DNA of 64,000 nucleotides from Manis javanica (taxonomy: Eukaryota; Chordata; Mammalia; Pholidota; Manidae), in the NCBI RefSeq assembly GCF_040802235.1, contig NC_133156.1:118078173-118142172 (forward strand), written 5' to 3'. Below are positions 50,101 to 60,770 of the stretch, piece by piece; within the stretch, counting starts at the first letter, position 1; each line of letters starts with the position of its first letter. The notes beneath the pieces were generated by a model. The model did not search any database. It worked only from the letters and a program-made list of their open reading frames with translations, and was not told the DNA's origin. The position numbers and the translations under genes are program-made.

Positions 50101-53100
50101 GTAATAGATTGGATAAAAAAGCAAGACCCATCTCTATGCTGCTTTCAAGAGACTCACCTCAAACCCAAAGACATGCACAGACTAAAAGCCAAGGGATGGA
50201 AAAAGATACTTCATGCAAACAACAGGGAGAAAAAAGCAGGTGTTGCAGTAGTATCAGACAAAGTAGACCTCAAAACAAAGAAAATAACAAAAGATAAAGA
50301 AGGACATCACATAATGATAAAGGGCTCAGTCCAACAAGAGGATATAACCATTATAAATATATATGCACCCAACACAGGAGCACCAGCATATGTGAAACAA
50401 ATACTAACAGAACTAAAGGAGGAAAGAGAATGCAAGGCATTCATTTTAGGAGACTTCAACACACCACTTACTCCAAAGGATAGATTCACCAGACAGAAAA
50501 TAAGTAAGGACACAGAGGCACTGAACAACACACTAGAACAGGTGGACCTAATAGATATCTATAGAACTCGACATCCAAAAGCCATTATTTACAGTAGCCA
50601 AGAAATGGAAGCAACCTAAGTGTCCATCAGTAGATGAATAGATAAAGAAGATGTGGTACATACACACAATGGAATATAATTCAGCCATAAGAAGAAAACA
50701 AATCCTACCATTTGCAACAACATGGATGGAGCTAGAGGGTATAAATAAGCCAGGCAGAGAAAGACAAACACCAAGTGATTTCATTCATATGCAGAGTATG
50801 GGAACAAAGAAAGACTGAAGGAACAAAACAGCAGCAGAATCACAGAACCTAAGAATGGACTAACAGTTACCAAAGGGAAAGGGACTGGGGAGAATGGGAG
50901 GGAAGGAAGGGATAAGCGTGGGGTAAAAGAAAGGGGGTATTACGATTTGCATGTATAATGTGGGGGAGCTGGGGAGGGCTGTGCAGCACAGAGAAGACAA
51001 GTGGTGATTCTATAGCATCTTACTATGCTGATGGACAGTGACTATAATGGGGTTTGTGGGGAGGACTTGGTGAAGGGGGCACCCTAGTAAACATAATGTT
51101 CTTCATGTAATTGTAGATTAATGACAACAACAACAACAAAAAAGAATTAACCCAAGTTAATCTAAGAAATCCACGGGTAGTCTGAAAGTTGCTTGGACTG
51201 GTATATGTGTTGGGTAAGAAGGTGAGGAAGGAGTTGAGGCTAGCATGAAAGGTCCCCAGAGGAGGGAATGAGAGGATAAGTTGCAGGAAAGCTTGGCCTA
51301 TTCTCTAGTTTGTTTTAGGATTGTATATTTTGTCATTTTGATGAATTTAAAATTCATCAAATAAGTTAGCACAGAAATCAGTCACCACAAAGCCCAGGCC
51401 AGATGGCTAGTGTTGACAAAGTAATAACAGGGCTACTCTGGAGCACTTACAAGCAGCAGAGTAAATGTATGCACAGCAACAATGATATATTTAATAAGCA
51501 CATAGCTTGGATTTTAAAAAGTAAGAAACAATAATATCATTTTATAATTAAAAATCCATAAAAATAATCCAACTAAGGCATAAAGAATTGACCAGAGATT
51601 TCAGCTGCTATCCACTGAAAGAATTTTGAATTTGAGACTAGTCAGGTTAACCAGCAACTAAAATAGACCAAAAAAGCAGGGGGACCTCTTTGGAGAAATT
51701 TAACAGTGTGTATTCTCTATAATTCATCATACACAATGTTTAAGACACAATCCAAAGTTAACAGTTAACAGACATAGGAAGAAATGTAATATAACCCATA
51801 CTCAATCAATGGAGATGGACCACAAGATGACCCAAATATTGGATTCAGCATATAAGAATTTTAAAGCAGCTGTTTTAAGTATTCTCAAGAATGTAAAATA
51901 AAATAAGCCCATAATGAATGATTAAATAGGAATTTTCAGATAAAAATAGAAAGTACTTTAAAAATGGAAATTATATAATTAAACATCACAATATTTGAAT
52001 TTAAAAAAATTAGTAGATGTACTTAACAAAAGATTGGAAATGAAAGAAGAAAAAACTCAATATACTGAAAAATACAGCAATAGAAATGATCCGATATGAA
52101 GAATAGAATAACTATTAAAGAAAAAGCATGAATAGAGCCTCAACAACCTATAGAAAAATATCAAAAACTCTAACATACATGTGCTACTGGGAGGTGGATT
52201 GGGAGTTCCTTATTCTTGTCTCCTCAAAGGGAAGAATTCAGTCAAGAGACTTGACAGAGAGTTAAACCTGAAAACAGTTTTGTATTTAGAAAAGTAAAAG
52301 GACAGTATACTCCAAAGACAGAGTTGTGGGCTGACCTTGCAAATGGGTAGCAGCCCAATGAGTTTACAATGTTTTCTATGGGGGTTTATTTGATATCCTC
52401 CCTCCCATTTTGTCACTATCAAGCCACCTTTTAGATCCACCTTGGTTCCTTGCCTCCAACCTCTTTGCACACGTTGATGTCAACCATCTGCCCATGAGCA
52501 CCTAAGGGGAAATGGACCATAACTGAAGTGTAAATAATATTATAATGGCACTGAGGTTACGAGTGGATAAGGTTTTCCCCAAGAGTACATGCTCCCAAAC
52601 TGGCAAAGCCCCAGTGATCCACATCTTTTGCTTGTCAATCTGTGCTAAACCACAAAAAGGATTGGTTTAAGGGAGACAGAGTGGTCTCTGGGTAGATACT
52701 GAGTGGTCTGTCATCCTTTCTCCCCTCCTGCTCATGACTATCTAACTGCCTACTCTAACACACGTATTTGGAGTCTCAGAAAGGCCAGGAGTAAGCAAAT
52801 GGGACAAAAGAAAATATTTGCATAAATAATGGCTGAAAACTTCCCCAATTTTTAAAAAAAGTGTTATAGTTTCACAAAACTCTGCAAACCCTAAGGAGGA
52901 TAAAAACAAAGAAAAATCACACCTAGACATAACAGAGTCAAACGCTAATAAAAATTTAAGAAAAATGACAAAACACTTTACCAAGGAACAATGATAAAAT
53001 GACTAAAGACTTAGCATCAGAAACAATGGAAGCCAAAAGACAGAGGAATGACATCCGTAAGGTGCTAGAGGCAAAAAAAAAAAAAAAAAAAAAACAAACC

Positions 53101-56100
53101 CTCACATATCTAGAATTCTATACCTAGCAAAATCTTCTGGAATGAGGGAACAATAAAGACATTTTTGAATAAATAAAATCTAAGAGAATTTACCACCAGC
53201 AAACCTTCACTTAAATGAATATTAAATAAAATTCTTCTGGCTAAAGGGAAACATCAGATTAAAACTTGGATCTTCAGGAAGGAAGAAAGAAAGGACACAG
53301 GAAACGGTAACTATATGGGTTTCTCTCCAATTATAAACTCTAAGGGAAGGGAGTTGATTTATAGTGTATATGCAAATTGACTTTATACAAGGCAGAGCAC
53401 ACAGGGCAATACCTGAAGCCTTCCATAGACTTTAATTTGACATTGACTTTTCTTTTCCATCATGACATTTAACATGACAAAAAGTATGAAGACCCTTCTC
53501 TTTTGAGCCAGATGCGTTTAGATTTTTTTTTCAGTTCCTGGCTGCATAGACAAATATTACATAGGATAGCCACATGGCTCCAGTCAACTAGAGGGGTTTG
53601 GTAGCCATTAGAATTATATTGCAGATCATAACTACATTATTATTAAGACTACTCTGTGTTCTGCTAAAGGTGTTAGATTGATTGCAAAAATTTCCCCCAC
53701 TTGTTATCCATACCTTTTGAAATACTACTTTGCAAGAGGTAAAGTCTACTTTTCCCTAAGCCTTGAATATTCATTGGCTTTGTGGCTTGCTTTGGCCAAC
53801 AGAATGTGGCAAGAGTGATGCTGTTATGGATTGAATTGTGTCCCTTTCCCCCAAAATTATGTTACATCCAGTACCTCAGAATGTGGCTTTATTTGTAAAT
53901 TGGGTCTTTACAGAGATCAAATTAAAATGAAGTCTGCAGGTGTGCCTTAATACAATAAAATTGTTATCCTTATAAGAAGGCAAAATTTGAAAACAGAGAC
54001 ATGCACAGATGGAAAATGGTTTGAAGACACAGAAAGATGGTCATCTACAAATCAAGGAATACCTGAAGCTACCAGAAGCTAGCAGAGAGGACAGATCTTT
54101 CCTTAATGTCTTCATAGAGAGAGCATGACCCCATTAACACTTTGGCCTCCATAATTGCAAAAATAAACTTTCCATTGTTTTAAGCCACCCTTCTGTAGTA
54201 CTTTATTGTGGCATCCCTATAGAGTAATAGTTCTGAGCCTGTACCTCAAATGACCTTCACTACTTCTTTCTCCTCTTATTCCTCTGCCCTCACCATAAGA
54301 AGATACCTCATCTTGTCTCAGAACAGACCCAGACTAGCCTTCTGGAAGATGAGGCTACCCTATGGCTAGCTGAGCACAGATGTATATGGGAAGACCAGAA
54401 GAACTGCCCAGCTAATTACAGACACATTAACAACAAGGCATTCTTAGTGTTTGAAGCAACTGAATTTTGAGAAGCTTGGTTATGCAGCATTATTGCTGCA
54501 AATAATAACTGATACAGGAAAAAAAATCATGCAAACAAAAGAACATCATGCAAGAAACACATTATAATATTAGACTGTCACCTGTGGAAGAAAGTGAATG
54601 GGAATGGGGAATGGAGAAAAAAGTGGAATAAACAAACAAATGGAGCTTTTTACAGAATAATGATGATACTATGTACTGAATAATTAATTCAATCCCATGT
54701 AACAGCTGAAATATATAAAAAATAAAAAAAATTTTATTCAAAATCAGGCCTAAAAGCAACTACGTATTAAGAAGGTATAGGGATAGGGCAAGAACTGTTA
54801 TGGGGTGACTTATGTACCCCTCAAATTCATGTTGAAATCCTAACTCTCAGCACATCAGAATGTGATATTAGTTGGGAATAGGGTCACTGCAGTTGTAATT
54901 AGTTAGATGAGGTCTTTAGGATGGGCCCTAATCAAATATGACTTATGTCCTTATTAAAAGGGGAAATTTGGGCATAGAGAGCATGGACTCAGGGAGACAA
55001 CCATGTGAAGATGAAGGCAGATGGGTAGCAGGGGAATGTTTCCACAGGCAAAGAATTTCCAGCAAACCACCAAAAGCTAGGAATAGATTTTTTTTTCCTT
55101 AGATAGAACAATACTTGACTCATACAGAGAAGAGATAGAGCAAGGTTAGCTTCAATAGTGAGAGGAACAGATTCTTCTTTACAGCCTTCAGAAAGAATCA
55201 ACCCTGTAGATACTTTGATTTCAGATTTAGAGCCTCCAAGCTGTGAGACAATATACTTCTGTTGTTTATTGTTTAAACCACCTAGTTTGTGGAACTTTGT
55301 TACAGCGACCCTAGCAAACTAACACAAGGTGTGATGAGGAGGAACTGTGCACAAGCCTATAAACTGACAATCAATATTTACTTTTGCTTATAATGCCCAC
55401 CATTTTCCAAGTCCTGGTTCTTCTTTCCTGTCAGCACCCACCTCTGAGGCAATTCCAGGCCATAACAAATTTCTGAGTAGATGCTTTTCTGGTGATATTA
55501 AGTGCCCTTCCTCTTCCCCTCTCCCCATGTCATGGCAACCTAAAAATAACTGTTGCCCAACCGGGCAAAGATCACATCTCATGTCCATACCTTCCATACC
55601 TTTCTCTTCTTCTTCCTCCAATGACATGCCAGTTTCCTCATCCTCACAACTCTCTTTTTTCTCAGAGAAATCTGTGGTTTGTGAATTTACAAAGTCTTCT
55701 TCACCATCATAGACAATGTCCTCTGGGTCATTATAATCCTCTTCTCCCAAGATGGTTTCTGCATGTTCAGAGTATCCAACAGGTTCTAGACACTCCTCTT
55801 TCCCTAAGTATAAAGAATCATCTGGCTCCGCATATCTCTGCCCATCTCGTAAGTACTCAGTAGGTGCTGGAACTTCATATTTAGCAGCGTCAACTGAATG
55901 TAGTAATGTGACTTTCGGTGTGTTGGATTCCCTCTCGTTTTCTCTTGAGAACAAGACAGTTTCCCTATAACTAGTTTTATCACTGAAAGCCTCAGGGGTG
56001 TCTAAATCCAAGTGTCCTTTCCCTTTCCCACAGGACACTGTGCTCTCAGGAGTCTCAGGCTGTTTCTCTCCAGAGGAAAAAGCATCTTCCAATTTCTTGC

Positions 56101-57574
56101 TTACCCCCATAAATTGAGGAGCTTCTATATTCTCATGTTTTAACAATTCTGAAAAGAATAAGAAAGTTTGGGATTTTTTGTTTTGTTTTGTTTTTCCAAA
56201 TTACCAAAAAAAAACTTTTATAACAGCTTGAGTTTCTTGAGATCTCAAAGCATCATCTCCTTTATTTCACTGGAGGATAGGAATGAATACCTACCATCTC
56301 TTACACAAAAGGCGAAAAGTCAGCTGTCAGAACTTTCCTTCTCCCACTGGAAGAAAACCAGATCACACTCTTGCCTTGTTCAAAAGTTGAGTCTTTCACA
56401 ACAAATTCAAAGGGTCAATGAGCAAAACAGAAAATTTGAATCCTATGAATAGTGCTTATGTGTGGATTTACAGTGACCCCAAACCAGCTCTGACTTCCTA
56501 GGGCCATTGCTAATGAAATCATCCTGAACAGGAAGCAAAGAGCTCTAATTTGGAATCTAAGTCTTAGTAATAATAAAACCTGTTTCTCTAGCATATGGTG
56601 CTTGTCCTGCATTAGAGACCATTAATATTAACCTTTTAATCTCAGCCTCTAACGTCTCATAAAATAATATTTTTTTAATTCCTGGAAGAGGAGCTACACC
56701 TACTTCAACTGGTAATCTACAAAATTACTAAATAATCCATTCTAGAAGAATTGCTCCCTCATCTGCCACTAATCTTTGAACACTGAAGAATTAGCTTTTG
56801 AAATGCTCCAGGAAACTAAAGTTCTGGCTGGCATTCTTATGAGAGAGAAAATGATCCACTGTGTAAATGTGCTAAAAACAATTTTCCCTACATTTTCAAA
56901 ATAGCTTTAGTAAGTGAAAGATGCAGGTCTTTTAAGTTAATGCCCATGAATTTACTTACTTTATAAAGAATATCCGGATGTGTCATAATTAACAAGTCTC
57001 TTTCCAACTCTGAGTATTTCTAAATGTCATGGCCAGAAGAATGAACAGTTTATACTAGCATTAAAACATCAGAAAGTTTGGATATAATTTAAACAAAAAA
57101 TTACCAGTCCCCTAAACCAAAAAGATACACAGTTCCTAGCTATTTAAATCCTGGACACTTTTCACCTTTACCCTATATTTCAGTGAAAATTATCTCCAGA
57201 AGAAAGATAAATGAAATAATAGTTTGGAGATCATTTCTTTTATCACAATACTGTCCTCTCACCCTCAAAAAAGTATAGAAATTAAACTTACCATGCCTTA
57301 AGTTCCAAGTGGTAGCTGACTCTGGAAAAGTACTAAATAAACACTTGAGAAAATCCAGACAGCTCACCTCTCCCTTTTTCTGTACCAAAATTAACAGCTT
57401 TCGACTTTTCTTCAGGGGATCTGTGATATCCTCCAGAGCCTCATACTCTTCCTCAGAAATCAGCCTCCGAGAGTTTAATGCATCTAAGATAGAATCAGGA
57501 TCTTGTTGGAGGAGATCAAGTAACTTCTTTCGTTCTTTTTCTATGATCTCTGAGGGAACACTCACAGCAGCCAT
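44874..57574 (-). CDS. CARD6: CARD6, caspase recruitment domain protein 6 (three exons)
   Basis: CARD6 is a cytoplasmic CARD protein. It is reported to interact with RIP kinases, to modulate NF-kB signalling and to be interferon-responsive. The CDS joins 57574-57292, 56148-55591 and 47113-44874 (283 + 558 + 2240 nt = 3081), giving 1026 residues plus stop. Human CARD6 is about the same length. Phases fit at both junctions (H-E-L-L-K-H and M-E-E-R-K-K-V-F). Domain order is CARD (about 5-92), an acidic Ser/Glu linker (about 95-280), a large region related to URGCP/GVIN-type proteins (about 283-640), and a Pro/Gln/Ser/Lys-rich tail. No stop or frameshift is present, so the gene appears functional. 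Intron 2 is 8.5 kb and full of mobile elements. Confidence 0.96.
44955..45140 (-). repeat. CARD6: CARD6 Gln-Pro-Lys-Ser repeat tail
   Basis: Codons for imperfect five-residue units (QPKPS, QPQSS, QCKPS, QSKPT, QPKSS) give a 15-bp period in DNA. It is basic, proline-rich and likely disordered. Confidence 0.85.
47114..48053 (-). other. CARD6: CARD6 intron 2, part next to exon 3
   Basis: AT-rich intron with a TATATAAATA-type low-complexity tract at about 47700-47770. No exon is seen. Confidence 0.6.
48071..51141 (+). mobile_element. internally deleted young L1 with perfect target duplications
   Basis: The 5' end (gagaaccaagatggcggcat, with a YY1 site), a short 5' UTR with a single monomer anchor, and ORF1 (about 48899-49690, frameshifted) are present, as is ORF2 from M-A-I-S at 50026. 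At about 50582 the endonuclease region (after R-H-P-K-A) joins directly to the ORF2 C-terminal end (about 41400 in the full-length copy), removing about 3.0 kb. The 3' UTR and a short (CAA)n-A tail follow. AAGAATTAACCCAAGTT flanks it at 48054-48070 and 51142-51158. It is antisense to CARD6, within intron 2. Confidence 0.93.
51159..51559 (-). other. CARD6: CARD6 intron 2, no feature seen
   Basis: No repeat or exon recognised. Confidence 0.45.
51560..53330 (+). mobile_element. HAL1/old L1 ORF1-type element, split by an LTR
   Basis: The left part (51560-52181) and the right part (52761-53330) resemble the HAL1 consensus order: gatgacccaaatattggatt, then tttaaagcagctgttttaag, then gctgaaaacttccccaattt, then tagaattctatacctagcaa. 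A poly-A run of about 20 lies inside at 53073-53094. No open frame survives. Confidence 0.7.
52182..52760 (-). mobile_element. solo LTR inserted in HAL1, antisense
   Basis: On the minus strand it begins TGTTAGAGTAGGCAG and ends CCCAGTAGCA (TG...CA). An AATAAA lies at about 52390. Flanks CATG (52178-52181) and CACG (52761-52764) look like a 4-bp target duplication with one change. Removing it restores the HAL1 text across the gap. The family is not identified. Confidence 0.6.
53331..53639 (-). other. CARD6: CARD6 intron 2, no feature seen
   Basis: It may still contain diverged HAL1 3' sequence. No exon is seen. Confidence 0.4.
53640..54515 (+). mobile_element. MLT1-type LTR interrupted by an MST-type LTR
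   Basis: The outer pieces (53640-53822 and 54236-54515) read as one MLT1-like LTR ending near cattattgctgcaaataataactgatac. The inner piece is listed separately. Confidence 0.6.
53823..54235 (+). mobile_element. MST/THE1-like MaLR LTR
   Basis: It starts tgttatggattgaattgtgt and includes ttatccttataagaaggcaa, then gcctccataattgcaaaaataaac and tgttttaagccacccttctg. That is the MaLR LTR order with AATAAA near the 3' end. It sits inside the MLT1. Confidence 0.75.
54797..55326 (+). mobile_element. MLT1-like MaLR LTR
   Basis: It starts tgttatggggtgacttatgt and continues tcatgttgaaatcctaactc and ttagatgaggtctttaggat. It ends cagcgaccctagcaaactaaca. An apparent insertion of about 100 bp (about 55060-55190) lengthens the middle. 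Confidence 0.75.
55591..56148 (-). CDS. CARD6: CARD6 coding exon 2 (acidic linker)
   Basis: This 558-nt exon lies between acceptor ttcttttcag (56150-56149) and donor GAAG|GTATGG (55591/55590). It encodes 185 full codons rich in Glu, Asp and Ser, for example DDSLYLGKEECLEPVGYSE and ETGMSLEEEEEKGME. No folded domain is recognisable. Its start (LLKHENIEAPQ) and end align with human CARD6. Confidence 0.93.
56149..57291 (-). other. CARD6: CARD6 intron 1
   Basis: A 1.1-kb intron with GT-AG ends and no repeat recognised. Confidence 0.8.
57292..57574 (-). CDS. CARD6: CARD6 coding exon 1 (CARD)
   Basis: It encodes MAAVSVPSEIIEKERKKLLD and the rest of a six-helix CARD, ending T-W-N-L-R-H. Conserved stretches include DPDSILDALNSRRLISEEEY and KSRKLLILVQKKG. 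The donor is GCATG|GTAAGT (57292/57291). I chose the ATG at 57574 because S-E-I-I-E follows at the family position and the context ACAATGG is strong. An in-frame ATG 48 nt upstream (57622) would add 16 residues with no family support. Confidence 0.95.
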
Positions 57575-57624
57575 TGTCCTTGTTTTCTCTAGACCAGGAA
57601 ATGGATTATGAAATCTGTCCAACA

Positions 57625-57637
57625 GAGAAACGGAAGT
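57625..57637 (-). promoter_or_regulatory. CARD6: ISRE/ETS-like composite site upstream of CARD6
   Basis: The plus strand reads GAGAAACGGAAGT. It matches the interferon-stimulated response element core GAAANNGAAA at nine of ten positions and contains the ETS core CGGAAGT. It lies 51-63 bp upstream of the CARD6 ATG. CARD6 is reported as interferon-inducible, so the site is a plausible control element. Binding is not shown. Confidence 0.45.
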
Positions 57638-57802
57638 TGCTTTTTTTTTTTATGCAAGAAGTATGAGCAAAATTAAACATGCTGGTGATGCCCCGTGTGG
57701 GGAATGGCAGATGGATATCCACCGTGGAAGGAGAGAAATCCACCCCCTGAGCCTTCCTGCACCTTGGCTCCCTTCAGATTATTTACCTGCTCTTTTGATG
57801 AC

Positions 57803-58181
57803 TGTCAGTCTCCTCCCCGTCTCCCACCCGCAGATAAACAAGGCGACGCGATGAGATATCGAAGAACTGAGTAGGCCAGCCAGGGGACTCAAGGCAAACC
57901 AGCTCAAGAGTGGTGCTGGAAAGGCACCTCTCATATTTATTGATCAGGCATCACATTCTTGAGTGGGTTAACAAGTTTCTAGACACAATGGTTAACATGC
58001 AGGAATGTAATTGCCCCCAGGTCGCTGAGGCAAGTCATCCCTGTCGCCAGGCAATGAGGGGGTAGAGATAACAAGAAACAGATCTCGGTTTAGATTTAGT
58101 GAGCTGCCGTATGCACCACAGATAACAAGGAAGGCAAACAATTCCCATAGAAACAGAATGATCTATGGATGGCAACCTACA
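57803..58181 (-). mobile_element. 3' LTR of ERVK-like provirus, next to CARD6 promoter
   Basis: On the minus strand it starts TGTAGGTTGCCATCC after a polypurine tract (caggggaaa). R holds GATCAATAAATATGAGAGGT, the same polyadenylation box as the LTR at 43.47 kb. A likely end is GGAGACTGACA at 57803, and the right part is U5-like. It points toward CARD6 and ends about 228 bp before its ATG. The exact end is inferred because the 5' LTR is outside the window. Confidence 0.7.
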
Positions 58182-60170
58182 TTTCCCCTGTTTTTAAATT
58201 AAAAAGGAAGAGAAGTCCGTTATTCCACCGCAGCTTGGTAAAGAAAAGGGGCGACAAGAAATGCCTCATCAGGGGAGGCGAGGTGCTAAGCCACACCTCA
58301 GTTGACCCCCTCATCTCTTGACCTGTTGGCCCCCACGACTGTGCCTGTCTTAGGTTGTTCCTCCCGCGAGGAATCTTACCTGTCTCTGGCTAGCCAGCCA
58401 TCTCTTGGGGCCATACAGGGAGTAAATGTGATAGAGCAAAGAGGCATACAAAAGATTTATGCAAACACTTCATCATCCCCTTAATTGCTGCGGAATTTTA
58501 AAATATACAGTGATCTGTCACATGGACTCTCAAGAAGATAACATGCAATTATTAATTTTTTGCCATGACTTCTTGAAATATAGCATATGCCTGAATTGGC
58601 TTAAGCCAGTAATCAGATGGCACACCCATGCTACCAAAACAGGAAGGCAAATGCATAAAAGAAGTAGGCCTACAGGTATTGGCCATAGCCAGTGAAAACA
58701 AGAGAACCAATCAGATAATCCAGGTAATTGTGAAAACTTATCAATAATATGGTGAATATCATCCAACTGGTTTTGAATTGTCTGTGAAAAATCAGATATA
58801 TTAAAAAAAACACATTCCAGGAAATTGTTCACAGCCCAAATGTTCTTTCAGCAACAAATAGTCCATGGTAGCACGATCCTGAAGCACTGCCACTTGAACT
58901 TCTCTAAGTTCCTGATTAAGTTCTGACAGTATGGAAGCAGTCAGATTTGTAGTCTTGCTGTAGGCACGGGCCAGCTTAGATATTTCCTTCTGCATTCCTG
59001 CAACGAGTCCTGGTACAGGCAATACAAACGCAGCTGAGACTGCAATGGCAACAGGGTCCAACAATTTCAAGTTGTCATCACAATCTGGAGGCAGGGCTCA
59101 GGTCACTCTTCAGTGTTTAAATCCAGGATGATCTATAAGGGCTGGGAGAATATACCACAGATTGGGCTGTCCTATACCACAGACGCCTTAATAATGTGAG
59201 GAAAAGGCTTGATAGGTTTTGTTATCACACGAAAACACCCAGCCATTTGGGAGTCTATATCCATATGGTCATTTTACATGAACAGTAGATTTACAGTAAG
59301 AAGGTGTATTAGTACAATTGATACATATACAACTAGAAACTATAGTGGTGTTAACTGGTAAATTCAATTGAATTTCTTGAATAAGAATCTTGGGGGCTAA
59401 AGTAATATTTATTCCAGAAATATTAGTTAACACTGAAAAAGGGAGTCCTATGCCTTCAAATTCTTCCTTAAGATTCCACTAATAGAGGAATCACCTGCTA
59501 TACAAAAAGATGTCTTGTTAAGCCCTTGATTAGCCAATTGCAACCACATATTGGGTGAAGAATACTCATTCTCTGCAGTTAGTGAAATATCCAAATAAAC
59601 ATAACTACTTTTATATATTTGATCAGGGCTTCCCTTCTGGAATTTTTCACAAGAATAATTGCCAGTATCATTTCAGGTTAAAACTGTTTTATAAATATCA
59701 TAGTGGGTATTGTCTCTTTTAGACTGATCAGTAGCATTATCCCAACCAAGTTTTCCTCCATCTTTCTGTCTATATATTTCATTATCATCCTTTTTCTAAA
59801 TCACTGGGCCTACAGGAATTGAACAAGTGGAGATACAATGAAGTACTACTCCCCAGTCTAAGTATGGAGGACTGCTAAAACTAGCAGTAATAGTACAGGC
59901 CTGGGTTATGTATATGTGTTTAGAGATTAGAGTCAAAAACTTCATTATCATGTAGGGATCCTCACTCCAGTGACGGAACCGGTTGAGGGACATCGCCTGG
60001 GACAGCCATCTCAGATGGCAGTGTTGCTGGGAGTTCCTCTTTATAGCGTATCTTGATCTGCTTTCTAGGCAGCCAGATCAAGCGTTGGTCCTCTGTAATG
60101 ACACAAACAAACCCTTTGCCCTACACCTTCATATGACCTTTATACCATTGTAAAGAACCTATTGGAGACC
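58182..60170 (-). pseudogene. betaretrovirus-like env remnant
   Basis: The surface part (about 59100-60100) has many stops. The transmembrane part is better kept: 59070-58801 holds a heptad region and LQDRATMDYLLLKEHLGCEQ, and a frameshift near 58815 leads into 58800-58530. That holds an ectodomain and a membrane segment (PVGLLLLCICLPVLVAWVC). The second cysteine of the usual C-x6-CC is changed (CF). It is a decayed copy that does not encode an envelope. Confidence 0.85.
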
Positions 60171-60289
60171 ACTATACAGGAACTGCTGTTGTTTTAGAAA
60201 AAGAAGTATTGTCAGAAAAATGCACTTCCATAGCTGATTGTCACCCTTTAAAAGACCAAAATTAAGGATATGTAAAGCATGTATTAATC

Positions 60290-60770
60290 ATTGATTTGCA
60301 GTTAATTTTATCATATCAGGCAGTAATCCCCCTTTTTGTTTTAATAAATAATGCTTAAGAGTAAGATGGCGATGTTCAATTAGAGCTTGGCCTGTAGAAT
60401 TGTATGAAATGCCTGTTCTTTGAGTGGATACTATATAGCCGAAAAAAAATTTTTTTAGCATAGAGAGGTAAACTGGAACATTGTCAGTCAGCTTAAGAGA
60501 AAAAGCTTAAAACATTTTGTCGGCAACATTCGAAACAAAAAGCTATAAAATCGTCTTCTTTAGTTTACTTAATCCTATGTAACCAATACCTGTTCTGCTG
60601 AAATCTAGTTCTTTACTAGTTTTAGGAGTAATAAAACAGTGACTTTAAATGACAAAAGACTTACAATTGACAATGGTTAAAGACTTGATGAGAGCTTACA
60701 TAAGAGAGTTGACATAAGAAAATTTGGATATATCTGTAACACAAAACATTCAGTAACAAAGTTTAGCATC
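60290..60770 (-). pseudogene. betaretrovirus-like integrase remnant (pol)
   Basis: The minus strand reads LTDNVPVYL (second catalytic Asp), then QRTGISYNSTGQALIEHRH (catalytic Glu) and L-T-L-K-H-Y. Upstream pieces (about 60770-60550) match the start of the core domain weakly and contain stops. The order pol then env then LTR on the minus strand fits a provirus. Confidence 0.8.

Noticed and set aside
57575..57622. In-frame ATG upstream of the chosen CARD6 start
   Set aside because: The extra 16 residues have no family support and the acceptor-like site and promoter motifs overlap this stretch.
58530..59070. Env transmembrane frames upstream of CARD6 as a captured gene
   Set aside because: A frameshift near 58815 splits the region and the surface part has many stops.
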